Assembly (NCBI GenBank): GCA_036375715.1
Contig: DASVBS010000081.1
Coordinates: 62,001 to 126,000 of the forward strand
Direction: 5' to 3'
Length of the DNA: 64,000 bases
From: Longimicrobiaceae bacterium
GTDB taxonomy: Bacteria; Gemmatimonadota; Gemmatimonadetes; Longimicrobiales; Longimicrobiaceae
A program made the translations under genes and the position numbers. The notes below the pieces were generated by a model. The model searched no databases, was not told the DNA's origin, and worked only from the letters and a program-made list of their open reading frames with translations. Positions 20,428 through 30,068 of the stretch are shown piece by piece. Position 1 is the first letter of the stretch. The number at the start of each line of letters is the position of its first letter.

Positions 20428-20909
20428 TCACCTTACCCGGATCGTCGCCTCGATCCGGATGGGAACGCTACACGAGGCAGCGATGAAGCACCGCTCGTGT
20501 GCAGCCTCGTCAGTGCCTGCGCCCGTCGCACCGATTGGGCGTCCGCGACTGTGACGACAGGTCGTAGGACGATTGCACTGAAGCGCCCACCACCGCCAGC
20601 CTCGAGCATCAGGGTTGCGCGGGCATTGTCCTGGTAGGCGGTCACCCGTACTCCCTCCCGCGCGCAGAGCGACAGGTAGGAAAGCATGTGACAGGAGGCC
20701 ACCGCTGCGACGAAGAGGTCCTCGGGGTCGTGTCGCTCGGGCCGACCGCGGAAAGCGGGGTTGGCGCTGCCGGCGATCGTCGGTTTCCCTTCGATCTCCA
20801 CAACATATTCCCGGTCATAGGCGAAGTAGCTCTCCGTGCCGCTGCCGCGGTTGCCCGTCCAGGTGATGCGTGCGGCATACGAGTGGCCAGTGACGGCGGT
20901 GGTGGTCAC
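20428..20909 (-). pseudogene. OsmC-family peroxidase gene, frameshifted near its 3' end
   Basis: The first ~135 codons read as a normal OsmC protein: 'SYAARITWTGNRGSGT', 'RPERHDPEDLFVAAVASCHMLSYLSLCA' segment with the first catalytic Cys in ASCHM. OsmC proteins reduce organic hydroperoxides with two cysteines. As written the frame then runs into 'LTRLHTSGASSLPRVAF' and stops at 20433, lacking the second Cys. The missing end is present in another frame: 'TDEAAHERCFIAASCSVPI', then 'RIEATIRVR', stop at 20428-20430. A one-base loss near 20513-20520 explains this. It is either a real inactivation or an assembly error. Divergent from an ArsR-type regulator. Confidence 0.85.
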
Positions 20910-20979
20910 GTTTTCCTCCGAAATCAGAAAGGCGTGTGGATATTAGCAATCCCACGAGACAACCTGGCCCGGCTTTGCT

Positions 20980-20993
20980 TCGGTCGCGGCCGA
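20980..20993. promoter_or_regulatory. Candidate operator palindrome between osmC and the ArsR gene
   Basis: TCGGTCGCGGCCGA, 12 of 14 positions self-complementary, 71 bp upstream of the osmC start and 152 bp upstream of the regulator. Palindromes of this size suit a dimeric winged-helix regulator, but this is a single site in GC-rich DNA. Confidence 0.25.
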
Positions 20994-21145
20994 AAGGTCC
21001 CTGCCTATCTTTGGGTGTTGAGGACCGGCTGTCTCCCGGACGCTCGTGGTGCACCGGGGGCGCGAACCTCTTACTAGCGGACCCCGGGAGGTCAGGTGAA
21101 GAGAGTCGCGAGCGGGCCAACACGCATATTCAGCGGGAGGGGTAG

Positions 21146-21853
21146 ATGATCAGTGATGCTTCCATCGCGCCTGTAGCCGCGTTGATCGCGGATCCGACGC
21201 GTGCGGTAATTCTCTGCGCCCTCGCGGACGGGCGGGTGAGACCCGCCGGAGAGCTCGCCCGGGAGGCGGGGGTGAGCGCGTCGACTGCGAGCGAGCACCT
21301 GAGCCGGTTGCTCGAGGGAGGGTTGGTCGAGGTCGAGCGGCATGGACGACATCGCTACTACCGCGTGAGCGGAGAGCGGGTGGTCACGGCGCTCGAGGCC
21401 ATCGGTGCGCTGGCACGCCCGGGACCGGCCCTGCCCCATCGACGCGCCGCCGTCGCGCGAGACCTGAGGCACGCCCGCGCCTGCTATGACCACCTCGCTG
21501 GCACTCTCGGCGTCGCCCTCGCCCGCGCCCTCGTGGAGCGGGGGGTGCTTCATAGCCACAACGGGCATTATGAGCTTCCCGAGGCGGGTTCCAGGTTCCT
21601 CGCCGACGGGCTGGGAGTGGACGTGGCCCGAGCGCGTGCCTCCAGGCGGCAGTTCGCCCGTGCCTGCCTCGACTGGACCGAGCGCTCGCATCACATTGCG
21701 GGGGCGCTCGGCGCGGAGCTCCTGCGCCGGCTGCTCGAGCTGGGGTGGCTCGAGCGCTCGGCCGGAAGTCGGATTCTGCGGGTGACGCACGCCGGAAGGC
21801 GCGGGTTCCAGGAGTCCTTCGAGATCGACGCTCTGGCTCTGCGTTACCAGTGA
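21146..21853 (+). CDS. ArsR-family winged-helix transcriptional regulator
   Basis: 235 aa. N-terminal winged helix-turn-helix: 'ALIADPTRAVILCALADG', 'ELAREAGVSASTASEHLSRL' (recognition helix) and the wing 'LVEVERHGRHRYYRV'. The C-terminal ~130 residues form a second domain with scattered His/Cys ('RHARACYDHLAGTLG', 'ERGVLHSHNGHYEL'); this longer ArsR form is common in actinobacterial and related genomes. Ligand unknown. The start has GGGAGGGG upstream. Divergent from the osmC locus, which it may control. Confidence 0.88.
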   Translation: MISDASIAPVAALIADPTRAVILCALADGRVRPAGELAREAGVSASTASEHLSRLLEGGLVEVERHGRHRYYRVSGERVVTALEAIGALARPGPALPHRRAAVARDLRHARACYDHLAGTLGVALARALVERGVLHSHNGHYELPEAGSRFLADGLGVDVARARASRRQFARACLDWTERSHHIAGALGAELLRRLLELGWLERSAGSRILRVTHAGRRGFQESFEIDALALRYQ

Positions 21854-22161
21854 GGATGGAGCCGCCACAGTACCCGCCCCAGGGTGCCCGTCCCGCCGAT
21901 TTCTAGTGCGGGCGCCCACAAGGGGCGTCCCCACGGGCTGGTCTCGTGCCAGGCGCCGGGCCCTTGCCATCCGAGGAAGCCCGGTAGCCGCCGAACGCCG
22001 CGGAGTGTCCGGTCGCATGACGCGGATACAGCGAGGCGCCCCCCGCGACCTCTCCCGCCGCCCGAATCCGATTTACCTTTCAGAGACCAGGGCGCTTGCG
22101 AAAGCTCGATCGCCGATATCTCCTTTCCTAACTCCCTCCTCCCTCAGCGGACGGCCGTCCC
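21854..22161. other. Intergenic region with one REP-like copy
   Basis: 308 bp between two genes on the plus strand. Contains the REP-like sequence described at 21904-21937. The remainder shows no supported gene, promoter or terminator. Confidence 0.45.
21904..21937. repeat. REP-like sequence, single copy
   Basis: The core GTGCGGGCGCCCACAAGG is identical to the right end of the element at 9311-9478 (9446-9462), followed by GGCGTCCCCAC. No inverted partner is near, so it is a solo copy. Confidence 0.65.
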
Positions 22162-22938
22162 ATGTCCAGAACGCTGAAGTACCGCCAGCAGGTCGGTGAT
22201 TTCCGGGCACGCATCGAGCGCATCCTCCGGACCGGGCCGACCTCGCCCGGCTCGCGCCGCATCCACATCGACACCACGGGAACCCGGACCAGGCGCGTCC
22301 CCTTCCGCACCACGGAAGAGCACCTCGCCCTGTACGGTCACGCCCGCCACTACTCGGTGGCGCGAATCCTCGCGCTTCTCGCCCTCGTGCGCGAGGTGGA
22401 GAAGACCCACCTGCGACCACACCGCGTGAGCGTGCAGCCGACCGGCGCGATCTGGCAGGCCTACAAGGGCACAGCCGAGTACAACGCCTGCCACACCTGC
22501 CCCTCGTTTCTGCTGTTCGACGGACAGCTTCCCAGCCAGATCACCACCAACCGCGCGCTCCAGCGCCACCTGGTGGTCGAGTTCTCCGACTGCATGTTGA
22601 TGCCTCGCTCGGTGAACGAGGTCGACATCTTCCTGGACGAAGCTGCGGGGCGAGCAGGCTTCGCTACCGCGGCCGAGCAGGTGCTGAACGACCGCAGCAT
22701 CGACTGGCAGGAAGGCGTCGAGATCTTCCGCGAAGAGGTACGCTCCGTGCTCGGTCCCATCGGCGAGCTCTACCACCTCCCGCCGGGCCGCGACCTGCAG
22801 CTCCGCGATCCGGAGGCACAGCAATTCCTCGATGCCCTCACCGCCTACTTCGAGGGCCTGTTCCTGCGCCGGGTGGGGGAGAACGAGATGCGAAACTTCA
22901 TCGGCCAGGTGCTCGCCGAGATGGGCAGCGGCCAATAG
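22162..22938 (+). CDS. Unrecognised cytoplasmic protein with CxxC motif
   Basis: 258 aa. No signal peptide or membrane helix. I do not recognise a family. Visible features: a basic N-terminus ('SRTLKYRQQVGDFRARIERI'), a central CHTC motif in 'EYNACHTCPSFLLFDGQLP' that could bind a metal or act in redox chemistry, and an acidic, amphipathic C-terminal half. Coding quality is good: codon use matches neighbours, the whole frame is open, and it starts shortly after a clean ATG. The next gene begins 35 nt downstream on the same strand. Confidence 0.75.
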   Translation: MSRTLKYRQQVGDFRARIERILRTGPTSPGSRRIHIDTTGTRTRRVPFRTTEEHLALYGHARHYSVARILALLALVREVEKTHLRPHRVSVQPTGAIWQAYKGTAEYNACHTCPSFLLFDGQLPSQITTNRALQRHLVVEFSDCMLMPRSVNEVDIFLDEAAGRAGFATAAEQVLNDRSIDWQEGVEIFREEVRSVLGPIGELYHLPPGRDLQLRDPEAQQFLDALTAYFEGLFLRRVGENEMRNFIGQVLAEMGSGQ

Positions 22939-22973
22939 CGCATCTTCCCGGCGCATCCTCCCCCGACTGCCGG

Positions 22974-24548
22974 ATGACGCAGCTGCGAGCCCGACGCCGA
23001 CGGACGTATTCCGTTCGCCGTGGCGCGATCACCACCGCTGTGGGCATTGCGGCTGCGGCAATGGTGGCAGTCCTCGCCGGATGCGACGCCCTCGCGCCGA
23101 CAGGTGACGACGCGCCCGAAGCGCGCGTCCGACCTCGCGTGGTGGTCACCACCGATCCCGAGCTCGACGACTACAACTCGCTCATCCGCTTCCTTCTGTA
23201 CGCCCCCGATTTCCGCATCGAGGGGCTGATCTACGCGAGCAGCCAGTTCCACTGGAAGGGGGACGGCAAGGGAACCAAATGGTACGTGCCCGGACGCGAA
23301 TACACCCGCTTCGGCCTCGACCTGTGCCCGTGCGAATCGTGGCGCTGGCCGGAAGAGGAACGCTTCATCCACGACGCCGTGGAAGCCTACGCGGAGGTGT
23401 ACGACAACCTCCGCGTTCATCACCTCGGCTACCCTGACCCGCAGGAGCTGCGATCCAAGATCCGGATCGGCAACGTCGAGTTCGACGGCGACATCTCGCG
23501 CGATTCGCCAGGATCGAACCTGATCCGCTCGCTCCTGCTCGACGAAGGGGAGGGACCCATCCACCTGCTGGCCTGGGGCGGCCAGAGCACGATCGCCCGG
23601 GCCCTCAAGTCGATCCAGGAGGAGTTCGAAGGAACTGCCGACTGGCCGGCACTGCATCAGAAGATCTCGCGGAAGGCGGTCATCCACGCCTTTGGTGACC
23701 AGGACGACACCTACGCGACCTACATCGGCCCGAACTGGCCCGAGATCGAGTTTCGGGAGGTGTCCACGCAGACGTGGGGGTACAGCGCGCGGTCGGCCGT
23801 CCTGCGTGAGGACCAGGTCTATCTGAGCGCGGAATGGACGCGGGACAACGTGTCCAGGCAGGGGCCGCTGGGGGCGCTGTACCGGGTCTGGGGCGACGGC
23901 AAGCAGATGGTGCCCGGCGATCGCTTCGACTACTTCGGCCTGGCCGGCGACCGCACCGGGGAGGAGCTCCGCGCCATGGGCTACATCGTCTGGATGCCGG
24001 TCCAGGAGCCGGGCTCCTGGATTTCCGAGGGTGATTCCCCCACCTTCCTGAACCTTCTGGACAACGGCTTGCGCGCCGACGAGGATTCTGCCTTCGGTGG
24101 TTGGGGAGGCCGTGCGGGAGTCGATATCGGGCCGGAGGGGCCCAGTTCGCAGTACCCCTCCGCCCGCTTTTTCGCGGTGGCGCAGCGTGACTTCGCGGCA
24201 CGGCTTCGCTGGTCGGTGACGGAGCGGTACGAGGACGCCAACCACCCGCCGGAGATACGGGTGCGAGGAGGATTGGACCGCCGAGCCCGTCCCGGAGAGG
24301 TTCTGCGAATCGAGGGCGCGGCCAGCGACCCGGATGGGGACCGAGTGTCGTTGCGATGGTGGCAGTACTCGGATGCGGGCACCTATGATGGGACGGTTCC
24401 CCTCGGCCCCGAAGGGCGCGAGGTCATCATCCGCATTCCCGACGACGCGCGGCCGGGTGACACCATCCACCTCGTCCTCGAGGCGAGCGACGACGGGGAT
24501 CCGGCCCTCACCCGGTACCGGCGAGTGATCGTCGTGGTGGCGGGTTGA
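22974..24548 (+). CDS. Secreted DUF1593 (nucleoside-hydrolase-like, Sde182-type) lipoprotein
   Basis: 524 aa. Basic N-terminus then hydrophobic 'TTAVGIAAAAMVAVLAGCD', a lipoprotein signal. The N-terminal domain begins with 'VVVTTDPELDDYNSLIRFLLY', the Asp-rich metal/ribose-binding start of the nucleoside-hydrolase fold, and 'FRIEGLIYASSQFHWKGDG' is the DUF1593 signature. A C-terminal Ig-like domain follows ('PPEIRVRGGLDRRARPGEV', 'EASDDGDPALTRYRRV'). The family includes a cellulose-binding protein of Saccharophagus; the enzymatic substrate is unknown. Probably extracellular glycan-related. Confidence 0.88.
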   Translation: MTQLRARRRRTYSVRRGAITTAVGIAAAAMVAVLAGCDALAPTGDDAPEARVRPRVVVTTDPELDDYNSLIRFLLYAPDFRIEGLIYASSQFHWKGDGKGTKWYVPGREYTRFGLDLCPCESWRWPEEERFIHDAVEAYAEVYDNLRVHHLGYPDPQELRSKIRIGNVEFDGDISRDSPGSNLIRSLLLDEGEGPIHLLAWGGQSTIARALKSIQEEFEGTADWPALHQKISRKAVIHAFGDQDDTYATYIGPNWPEIEFREVSTQTWGYSARSAVLREDQVYLSAEWTRDNVSRQGPLGALYRVWGDGKQMVPGDRFDYFGLAGDRTGEELRAMGYIVWMPVQEPGSWISEGDSPTFLNLLDNGLRADEDSAFGGWGGRAGVDIGPEGPSSQYPSARFFAVAQRDFAARLRWSVTERYEDANHPPEIRVRGGLDRRARPGEVLRIEGAASDPDGDRVSLRWWQYSDAGTYDGTVPLGPEGREVIIRIPDDARPGDTIHLVLEASDDGDPALTRYRRVIVVVAG

Positions 24549-24578
24549 AGGGATTGCATTGCTTTGACCGGCGGGACT

Positions 24579-25616
24579 ATGCGAAACCCCATGATCCTCC
24601 TCCGCTCCATCACACGGCGACAACTGCCGTTGGCCACACTCCTCCTGACAGCCGGGTGCGCGTCCTCACCCGAGCCCGCTCAAGCGCCCGATCCAGAACC
24701 GGCCCCTCCTGTGGCGACCGTCCCGGTGGACCTGCCGGCCGTGCCGTCAGCGCCCGCTAATCCCCCACAGGAGGAAGATCGACGGGAGCCAACGGCGGAG
24801 CCGTGGACGGGCCCAGGCCCGGCGCCTCTGCCAGGCGCAGTGCTCCCCGCCCGCCGCATTGTCGCCTATTACGGCAACCCGCTATCCAGGGGGATGGGGA
24901 TCCTGGGCGCGCTGCCGCCGGAGCAGATGCTGGCGCGCCTCGACGGCGAGGTTGCAAAGTGGAATGCGGCCGATCCTGGCACGCCCGCCGTCCCCGCCCT
25001 GCACCTGATCGCGGTGGTTGCCCACGCCGACCCGGGTTGGGACGGCAAGTATCGCGGGCGGGTGTCGGACGAGGTCGTGGAGCGGGTGGCGGGCTGGGCC
25101 GAGGATCACGATGCCCTGCTCTTCCTCGACATTCAGCCGGGGCTGAGCACCGTTCAGGACGAGTTGCCGCGACTCGAGAAGTACCTGCGGCGGCCGACGG
25201 TGCACCTCGGGCTCGACCCCGAGTTCTCGATGAAGCAGGGGCACAGGCCGGGCACTCGCATCGGCACCATGAGCGCGGACGACATCAACTTGGCCATCGA
25301 CTTCCTGGCAGCGCTCGTTCGGCGCTATGACCTGCCTCCCAAGGTGCTGGTTGTGCATCGCTTCACCCGCAACATGATCACCAACACGGACGACATCCGG
25401 CTGCGGCCGGAGGTCCAGGTGGTCATCAACATGGATGGATTCGGCTCCCCGTCGCTCAAGCGGCGGAGCTACCAGGCGTTCGTAGCCAACGATCCGGTCC
25501 AGTTCACCGGATTCAAGCTCTTCTATCATAACGACACGAAGGCGGGCCACCCCTTGATGACGCCCGAGCAGATCCTGGAGCTGGAGCCGGAGCCGGTTTA
25601 CATCCAGTACCACTAG
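24579..25616 (+). CDS. Unknown secreted lipoprotein with TIM-barrel-like pattern
   Basis: 345 aa. Lipoprotein signal 'LPLATLLLTAGCASS', then a 60-residue Pro/Glu-rich linker, then a globular domain with alternating strands: 'RRIVAYYGNPLSRGMGILG', 'ALHLIAVVAHADPGWDGKY', 'DALLFLDIQPGLS', 'VHLGLDPEFSMKQG', 'KVLVVHRFTRNM', 'VQVVINMDGFGSP' and 'FTGFKLFYHNDTKAGHP'. Acidic residues at strand ends suggest a glycosidase-like barrel, but I cannot name the family. ATG 24579 is chosen; TTG 24564 would add five residues. It starts 30 nt after the DUF1593 gene. Confidence 0.75.
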   Translation: MRNPMILLRSITRRQLPLATLLLTAGCASSPEPAQAPDPEPAPPVATVPVDLPAVPSAPANPPQEEDRREPTAEPWTGPGPAPLPGAVLPARRIVAYYGNPLSRGMGILGALPPEQMLARLDGEVAKWNAADPGTPAVPALHLIAVVAHADPGWDGKYRGRVSDEVVERVAGWAEDHDALLFLDIQPGLSTVQDELPRLEKYLRRPTVHLGLDPEFSMKQGHRPGTRIGTMSADDINLAIDFLAALVRRYDLPPKVLVVHRFTRNMITNTDDIRLRPEVQVVINMDGFGSPSLKRRSYQAFVANDPVQFTGFKLFYHNDTKAGHPLMTPEQILELEPEPVYIQYH

Positions 25617-25938
25617 CGCGTACCATCCCCTTCTTCTCCCGACGGGGCGATTATCGGAAAGCCATCGATTTCGCGGGCCTTGATCGGCTCGGTCTGCCGC
25701 AGGCGCCCCTTGCGAGTCCGCGTCCGGTCCGGCCGCGCCGTCGCCGTCTGTCGCGGGCGCCGCAGCTCACCCACCGCTCACCGGGGAGAGGCTGATGCCG
25801 GATACCGATCAGATCGCCGGGCCCGAGACCCGAATCCGGGTCGGACGCATCAGGCGACGCCGCTGTTCGCGGTGCTCGGCGTGTTGACGACCTACACTCA
25901 GGTGCCGCTACTGCTCAGCTAGGAGGACGACGATATCC
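25617..25938. other. Intergenic region upstream of the GH95 gene
   Basis: 322 bp. A 30-codon frame (25795-25887) has a good GGGGAGAGG site but no recognisable product. AGGAGG at 25921-25926 is the likely ribosome binding site of the GH95 gene. No clear promoter or terminator. Confidence 0.35.
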
Positions 25939-28500
25939 ATGGGCTCGATCGACAGCGGTCGGACGCGGCGAGGTGACGGAGTGGGACAGCCCGCGAAGCG
26001 GGCCAGGGCTCGGCGCAGGGCCCGCAAGCCGTCGGGTCGACGCTCAGCACCCGGCGGAGGCGGGCTTACCGCGCGTCCAGGCCCTGGCATCCGGCATACG
26101 CTTCGGAGCCTCTACGCTGTCGCAGTCTGGGGCTTCCTTTCGGCCTGCGGCGAGGATGCCGGGAGCGTATCGCTGACTTCGCAGCCACCCCGGGAGGCGC
26201 GGGTCCTCTGGTATACCGAGCCCGCACACGAGTGGATCGAGGCCCTTCCGGTGGGCAACGGACGCCTGGGCGCCATGGTCTTCGGCGATACCGGCCGCGA
26301 GCGCATCCAGCTCGACGAGGAGACGATCTGGACCGGGGCGCCCATCCATGAGCTGAACCCGCGCACCCGCGAGCTCATCGACGAGGCCCGGCGGCTGCTC
26401 TTTGCCGGCCGTTACGTGGAGGCGGAGACGCTGGTCAACGACAGCATTCTCCGCCCGGGAGGAACTCGCAGCACCCACCAGACGCTGGGGGATCTCTGGC
26501 TGGACTTCGGGGACGCAGGGGAGATCACCGAATACCGACGCGAGCTCAGCCTGGATTCCGCGATTGCGCGGACCACCTATCGCACCGGCGGCGTGGAAGT
26601 CCGACGCGAGGTGTTCGCCAGCAAACCGGACGAGGTGCTGGTGGTGCGGGTGGAGTGCGGTGACCCGGGGTGTCCGGCGTTCGACATCGAGCTGAGCCGG
26701 CCGGAGGCCACCGCAACAGTCGAGGCCGTCGGATCGGATGGTCTGCGCATGTACGGCCGCGCCACGAACGAAGGTCATCCCCCGGGGGTGCACTTCGAGG
26801 CCCGCCTGCGGACGCACACGGACGGAGGCCACGTCACCGCGACCGGGAGATCCCTTCGCGTGGAGGGCGCCCGCTCGGCGACCATCCTCCTGGCCGCCGC
26901 GAGCGACTACGGTGGGGGTGATCCAGCCGACTCCGAGGCTGCGCTGGAGCAGGCCGCGGCGCGCGACTACGCGGAGCTGCGCGCGCGGCACGTCGCCGAC
27001 CATCAGCGCCTCTTCGACAGGGTTCACCTCTCGCTGGGCACCACCGACTCAATCACTGCCGCCCTTCCGACCGACGAGCGCCTCGCGAGGGTGAGGGAAG
27101 GTGCCTTCGATCCCGACCTGGTGGAGCTCTACTTCCAGTACGGCCGCTACCTGCTCATCGGCAGCTCCCGCCCGGGAGACCTGGCGGCCAACCTCCAGGG
27201 GATCTGGAACGAGCACCTCGACGCCCCATGGGGAGCCGACTACCACGTCAACATCAACATCCAGATGAATTACTGGCCCGCCGAGGTGACCGGCCTCGGC
27301 GAGCTGCAGGCCCCGTTCTTCGACCTGGTGGACAGTCTGCGGGTGAGTGGCAGCCGCACCGCGCGCGAGGCCTACGGCGCCGACGGCTTCGTGGCTCATT
27401 ACACGACCGACGCCTGGTGGAACACCGAGCCGGAGGGGCGTGCCCAGTGGGGGATGTGGGTGATGGGTGGCGCCTGGTCCACGCGCCACTTCTGGGAGCA
27501 CTGGCTCTACACGCGCGACCGCGAGTTTCTCCGCAACCGCGCCTACCCCGTGCTGCGGGAGGCCTCCGCCTTCCTGCTCGACTGGCTGGTACCCCACCCG
27601 GAAACCGGCAAGCTGGTCAGCGGCCCGGCCGTCTCGCCGGAGAACACCTTCATCACCCCGGACGGGCAGCAGTCGCACCTGGTGATGGGTCCCTCGATGG
27701 ACCAGCAGATCGCCTGGGACGTCTTCACCAACACCCTCACCGCCGCGGCTGAGCTGGGAGAAGACGACGAGCTGCTACGCCGGGTCCGTGAAGCCCGGGA
27801 GAAACTGGCAGATCCGGTGCGCATCGGCCCGGACGGTCGGTTGATGGAGTGGCCGGAGCCCTTCGAGGAGGCGGAGCCGGGACACCGCCACGTCTCTCAT
27901 CTCTACGCCCTGCACCCGGGCGAGCAGATCATCCCGCGCCGTGACCCGGAGGCCGCGGCCGCCGCACGCCGCACGCTGGAATACCGCCTCGCCCACGGCG
28001 GGGGGCACACCGGCTGGAGCCGGGCCTGGTTGATCAACTTCTGGGCACGCCTGGAGGACGCGGAGAAGGCCTTCGAGAACGTGCAGCTCCTGCTGCAGAA
28101 GTCCACGCTCGACAACCTCTTCGACAATCACCCTCCGTTCCAGATCGACGGAAACTTCGGAGGCGTGGCCGGCATCGCCGAGATGCTGCTGCAGAGCCAC
28201 GGCGGCGAGGTCCACCTGCTGCCGGCGCTCCCCTCCGCATGGGGCAATGGGTACGTGACGGGTTTGCGCGCCCGCGGGGGCTTCGGCGTGGACATGCGCT
28301 GGCAGGAAGGCCGTCTCGTGGAGGCGATCATCCGTTCCGACGCTGGAGAGCCGTTGCGGCTGCGGGCCGCCCAGCCGGTGCGCGTCACGCTCGAGGGGAA
28401 GGAGATCGAGACACGTTCGACCGAGCCGGGGGTGCTGGAATTCGAGACGCGGGCGGGTGGGGTGTACCGGGTAATTCCGGCAGGGCAGGGCACGCAGTGA
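25939..28500 (+). CDS. GH95 alpha-L-fucosidase-type glycoside hydrolase (lipoprotein)
   Basis: 853 aa. Family hallmarks: '[19 protein letters not shown]' and '[12 protein letters not shown]' in the N-terminal beta domain, then the (alpha/alpha)6 barrel with '[19 protein letters not shown]', '[16 protein letters not shown]', '[11 protein letters not shown]', '[14 protein letters not shown]' and '[17 protein letters not shown]'. GH95 enzymes remove fucose (or galactose) from glycans by inversion. Odd: the lipobox '[10 protein letters not shown]' is at residues 64-73, preceded by about 50 very basic residues. No later in-frame start exists after residue 15, so the long n-region is real or the 5' end is damaged. 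AGGAGG lies 12 nt before the ATG. Confidence 0.93.
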   Translation: MGSIDSGRTRRGDGVGQPAKRARARRRARKPSGRRSAPGGGGLTARPGPGIRHTLRSLYAVAVWGFLSACGEDAGSVSLTSQPPREARVLWYTEPAHEWIEALPVGNGRLGAMVFGDTGRERIQLDEETIWTGAPIHELNPRTRELIDEARRLLFAGRYVEAETLVNDSILRPGGTRSTHQTLGDLWLDFGDAGEITEYRRELSLDSAIARTTYRTGGVEVRREVFASKPDEVLVVRVECGDPGCPAFDIELSRPEATATVEAVGSDGLRMYGRATNEGHPPGVHFEARLRTHTDGGHVTATGRSLRVEGARSATILLAAASDYGGGDPADSEAALEQAAARDYAELRARHVADHQRLFDRVHLSLGTTDSITAALPTDERLARVREGAFDPDLVELYFQYGRYLLIGSSRPGDLAANLQGIWNEHLDAPWGADYHVNINIQMNYWPAEVTGLGELQAPFFDLVDSLRVSGSRTAREAYGADGFVAHYTTDAWWNTEPEGRAQWGMWVMGGAWSTRHFWEHWLYTRDREFLRNRAYPVLREASAFLLDWLVPHPETGKLVSGPAVSPENTFITPDGQQSHLVMGPSMDQQIAWDVFTNTLTAAAELGEDDELLRRVREAREKLADPVRIGPDGRLMEWPEPFEEAEPGHRHVSHLYALHPGEQIIPRRDPEAAAAARRTLEYRLAHGGGHTGWSRAWLINFWARLEDAEKAFENVQLLLQKSTLDNLFDNHPPFQIDGNFGGVAGIAEMLLQSHGGEVHLLPALPSAWGNGYVTGLRARGGFGVDMRWQEGRLVEAIIRSDAGEPLRLRAAQPVRVTLEGKEIETRSTEPGVLEFETRAGGVYRVIPAGQGTQ

Positions 28501-28543
28501 CGTCCGTACGTGCGGCGGATGAGGCGGGCTGAACAGCGTGGCC

Positions 28544-28576
28544 GGCCGCCCAGTTCCACCAGGGCGCTGGGCGGCC
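28544..28576. terminator. Hairpin between convergent GH95 and flavoenzyme genes
   Basis: Perfect 10-bp inverted repeat GGCCGCCCAG / CTGGGCGGCC with a 13-nt loop. No T-tract on either side. Plausible bidirectional terminator. Confidence 0.5.
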
Positions 28577-28601
28577 TCCATCTACAACCGAGCCGCGCGC
28601 A

Positions 28602-30068
28602 TCAGGAGCTGCCGCTGGCCGCTATCGGGCGATGCAGCGCTGGCGTGACGTTGCGGTTGCTGCGGAAGATGTTGTCGGGATCGTACTTCTCCTTCAAGGC
28701 GAGGAGGCGTTCGAAATTGCTGCCGTAGGTCGCTCGAATCCTCTCGTCCCCCTCGTCGGCCGTCTGGAAGTTGATGTAGGTGCGGCCGGTGGAGAAGGGT
28801 CGAACGCGTGTCCAACAATTCCGCACCCAGACCGGGTACTCGCTCCCGGCCGGATCGTCCGGTGCCCACAACGCCTTCGCGCCGATCACGTACCTGGCGT
28901 TCCGGTTGCCGACCGCCCCGTCGTCTTCCGGGCGCTCGTTGAGCGCTCCCTCGAGGTGGAGGATGCCCACCTCCGCCCCTTCGAGCTCGCAGGCGGCGAA
29001 CTCCGAAACGATGGTGTCGAAGAGCTGGTCGCTGAGACCGGGCAGGAATTCGGTCTTCCAGTAGTTGTGCATCCCCGCCGGCTCGGTGCCGTCCAGGTAG
29101 GACTGCAGCTCCGTGTACGGCTGCTCGCGCAGGAGGTCGAAGACGGGGTCTCCAAGCCGACGTATCGGCGCGGCCGCCGCGTCTGCTCTCGCGGGGTCGC
29201 CCGTGTAAGTCACCGCCATCGCGCAGATTTTCTTGCCGACCCAGTCGGCGGGGACAAAGGGAGTGGGCGGAGCGTGGAGTAGTACCATCCAGACCGCCAG
29301 CTCTCTTGGAGCCCGAGCGGTGGTCTCGCGGTAGACGTCCAGCACCTCCCGGACGCGGTCGAAAGGCCACGCGATCAGCCCACCGAAGGCCGTGGGTCCC
29401 ACCCGGTGCAGCCGGAAGGTGAAGCGAGTGACCGCACCGAGGTTGGCGCCGGCCCCACGAATTCCCCAGAACAGGTCCTCGTGCTCCCGGCGATTTGCCA
29501 GGCGCACCCTGCCGTCGGCGGTGACGATCTCGACTTCCTCGAGGTTGTCCACCGTCCAGCCGAACCGCCGTGCGAGGTAACCGAGGCCCCCACCCAGCGT
29601 CAGCCCGGCGACGCCGGTCTCAGAGATGAAGCCAAGTACGGTCGCGAGGCTGTGTTCCTGGGTCGCCCGGTCGACGTCGGCAATGCGGCAGCCGGCACCG
29701 ACGTCTGCGAGGCGCGCTGCCGGACGTACGCGCACCTCACGGAGCCCGATCAAATCGAGCAGCACGCCGTTCTCGGCGATGGCGGTGCCCGCGATGTTGT
29801 GCCCTCCACCCTTGACCGAGAGAAGGAGGCCCCGCTCGCGGACGAAGTCTATGACCTCGGCAACGTCCCGAGTGGAACCAGGCCGTACCACGAGGGCAGG
29901 CTCCTTCCGAACCATCCCGTTCCAGAGCCGCACCGACTCGGCCCACTCCGGCTCCGTGCGGCGCAGCAGCCTGCCCGCGATCCGTCCCTGCAGTCTTTCG
30001 ATCTCGGTGGCAGGAACCTCCCTGAATTCACCGTCCCGTGTGGAGATTCGCAGCGCTTGCATGCCCAT
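28602..30068 (-). CDS. FAD-linked oxidoreductase, berberine-bridge-enzyme type
   Basis: 488 aa. VAO/PCMH flavoprotein: 'ALVVRPGSTRDVAEVIDFVRE', 'LLSVKGGGHNIAGTA' with the His that carries covalent 8-alpha FAD, 'GFISETGVAGLTLGGGLGY', 'RRFGWTVDNLEEVEIVTADG' and 'NLGAVTRFTFRLHRV'. The BBE C-terminus is 'KYDPDNIFRSNRNV'. The second covalent link of bicovalent members needs a Cys where this protein has Ala (GVAG), so FAD is probably attached once. Such enzymes oxidise sugars or secondary metabolites; no signal peptide is seen. GGAGGTG precedes ATG 30068. Divergent from the LuxR-type regulator at 30314, a likely controller. Confidence 0.92.
   Translation of the reverse strand: MGMQALRISTRDGEFREVPATEIERLQGRIAGRLLRRTEPEWAESVRLWNGMVRKEPALVVRPGSTRDVAEVIDFVRERGLLLSVKGGGHNIAGTAIAENGVLLDLIGLREVRVRPAARLADVGAGCRIADVDRATQEHSLATVLGFISETGVAGLTLGGGLGYLARRFGWTVDNLEEVEIVTADGRVRLANRREHEDLFWGIRGAGANLGAVTRFTFRLHRVGPTAFGGLIAWPFDRVREVLDVYRETTARAPRELAVWMVLLHAPPTPFVPADWVGKKICAMAVTYTGDPARADAAAAPIRRLGDPVFDLLREQPYTELQSYLDGTEPAGMHNYWKTEFLPGLSDQLFDTIVSEFAACELEGAEVGILHLEGALNERPEDDGAVGNRNARYVIGAKALWAPDDPAGSEYPVWVRNCWTRVRPFSTGRTYINFQTADEGDERIRATYGSNFERLLALKEKYDPDNIFRSNRNVTPALHRPIAASGSS

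Noticed and set aside
25795-25887. 30-codon frame with a strong ribosome binding site upstream of GH95
   Set aside because: The product is Arg/Cys-rich with no recognisable features, and codon order looks non-coding. Too short to support.
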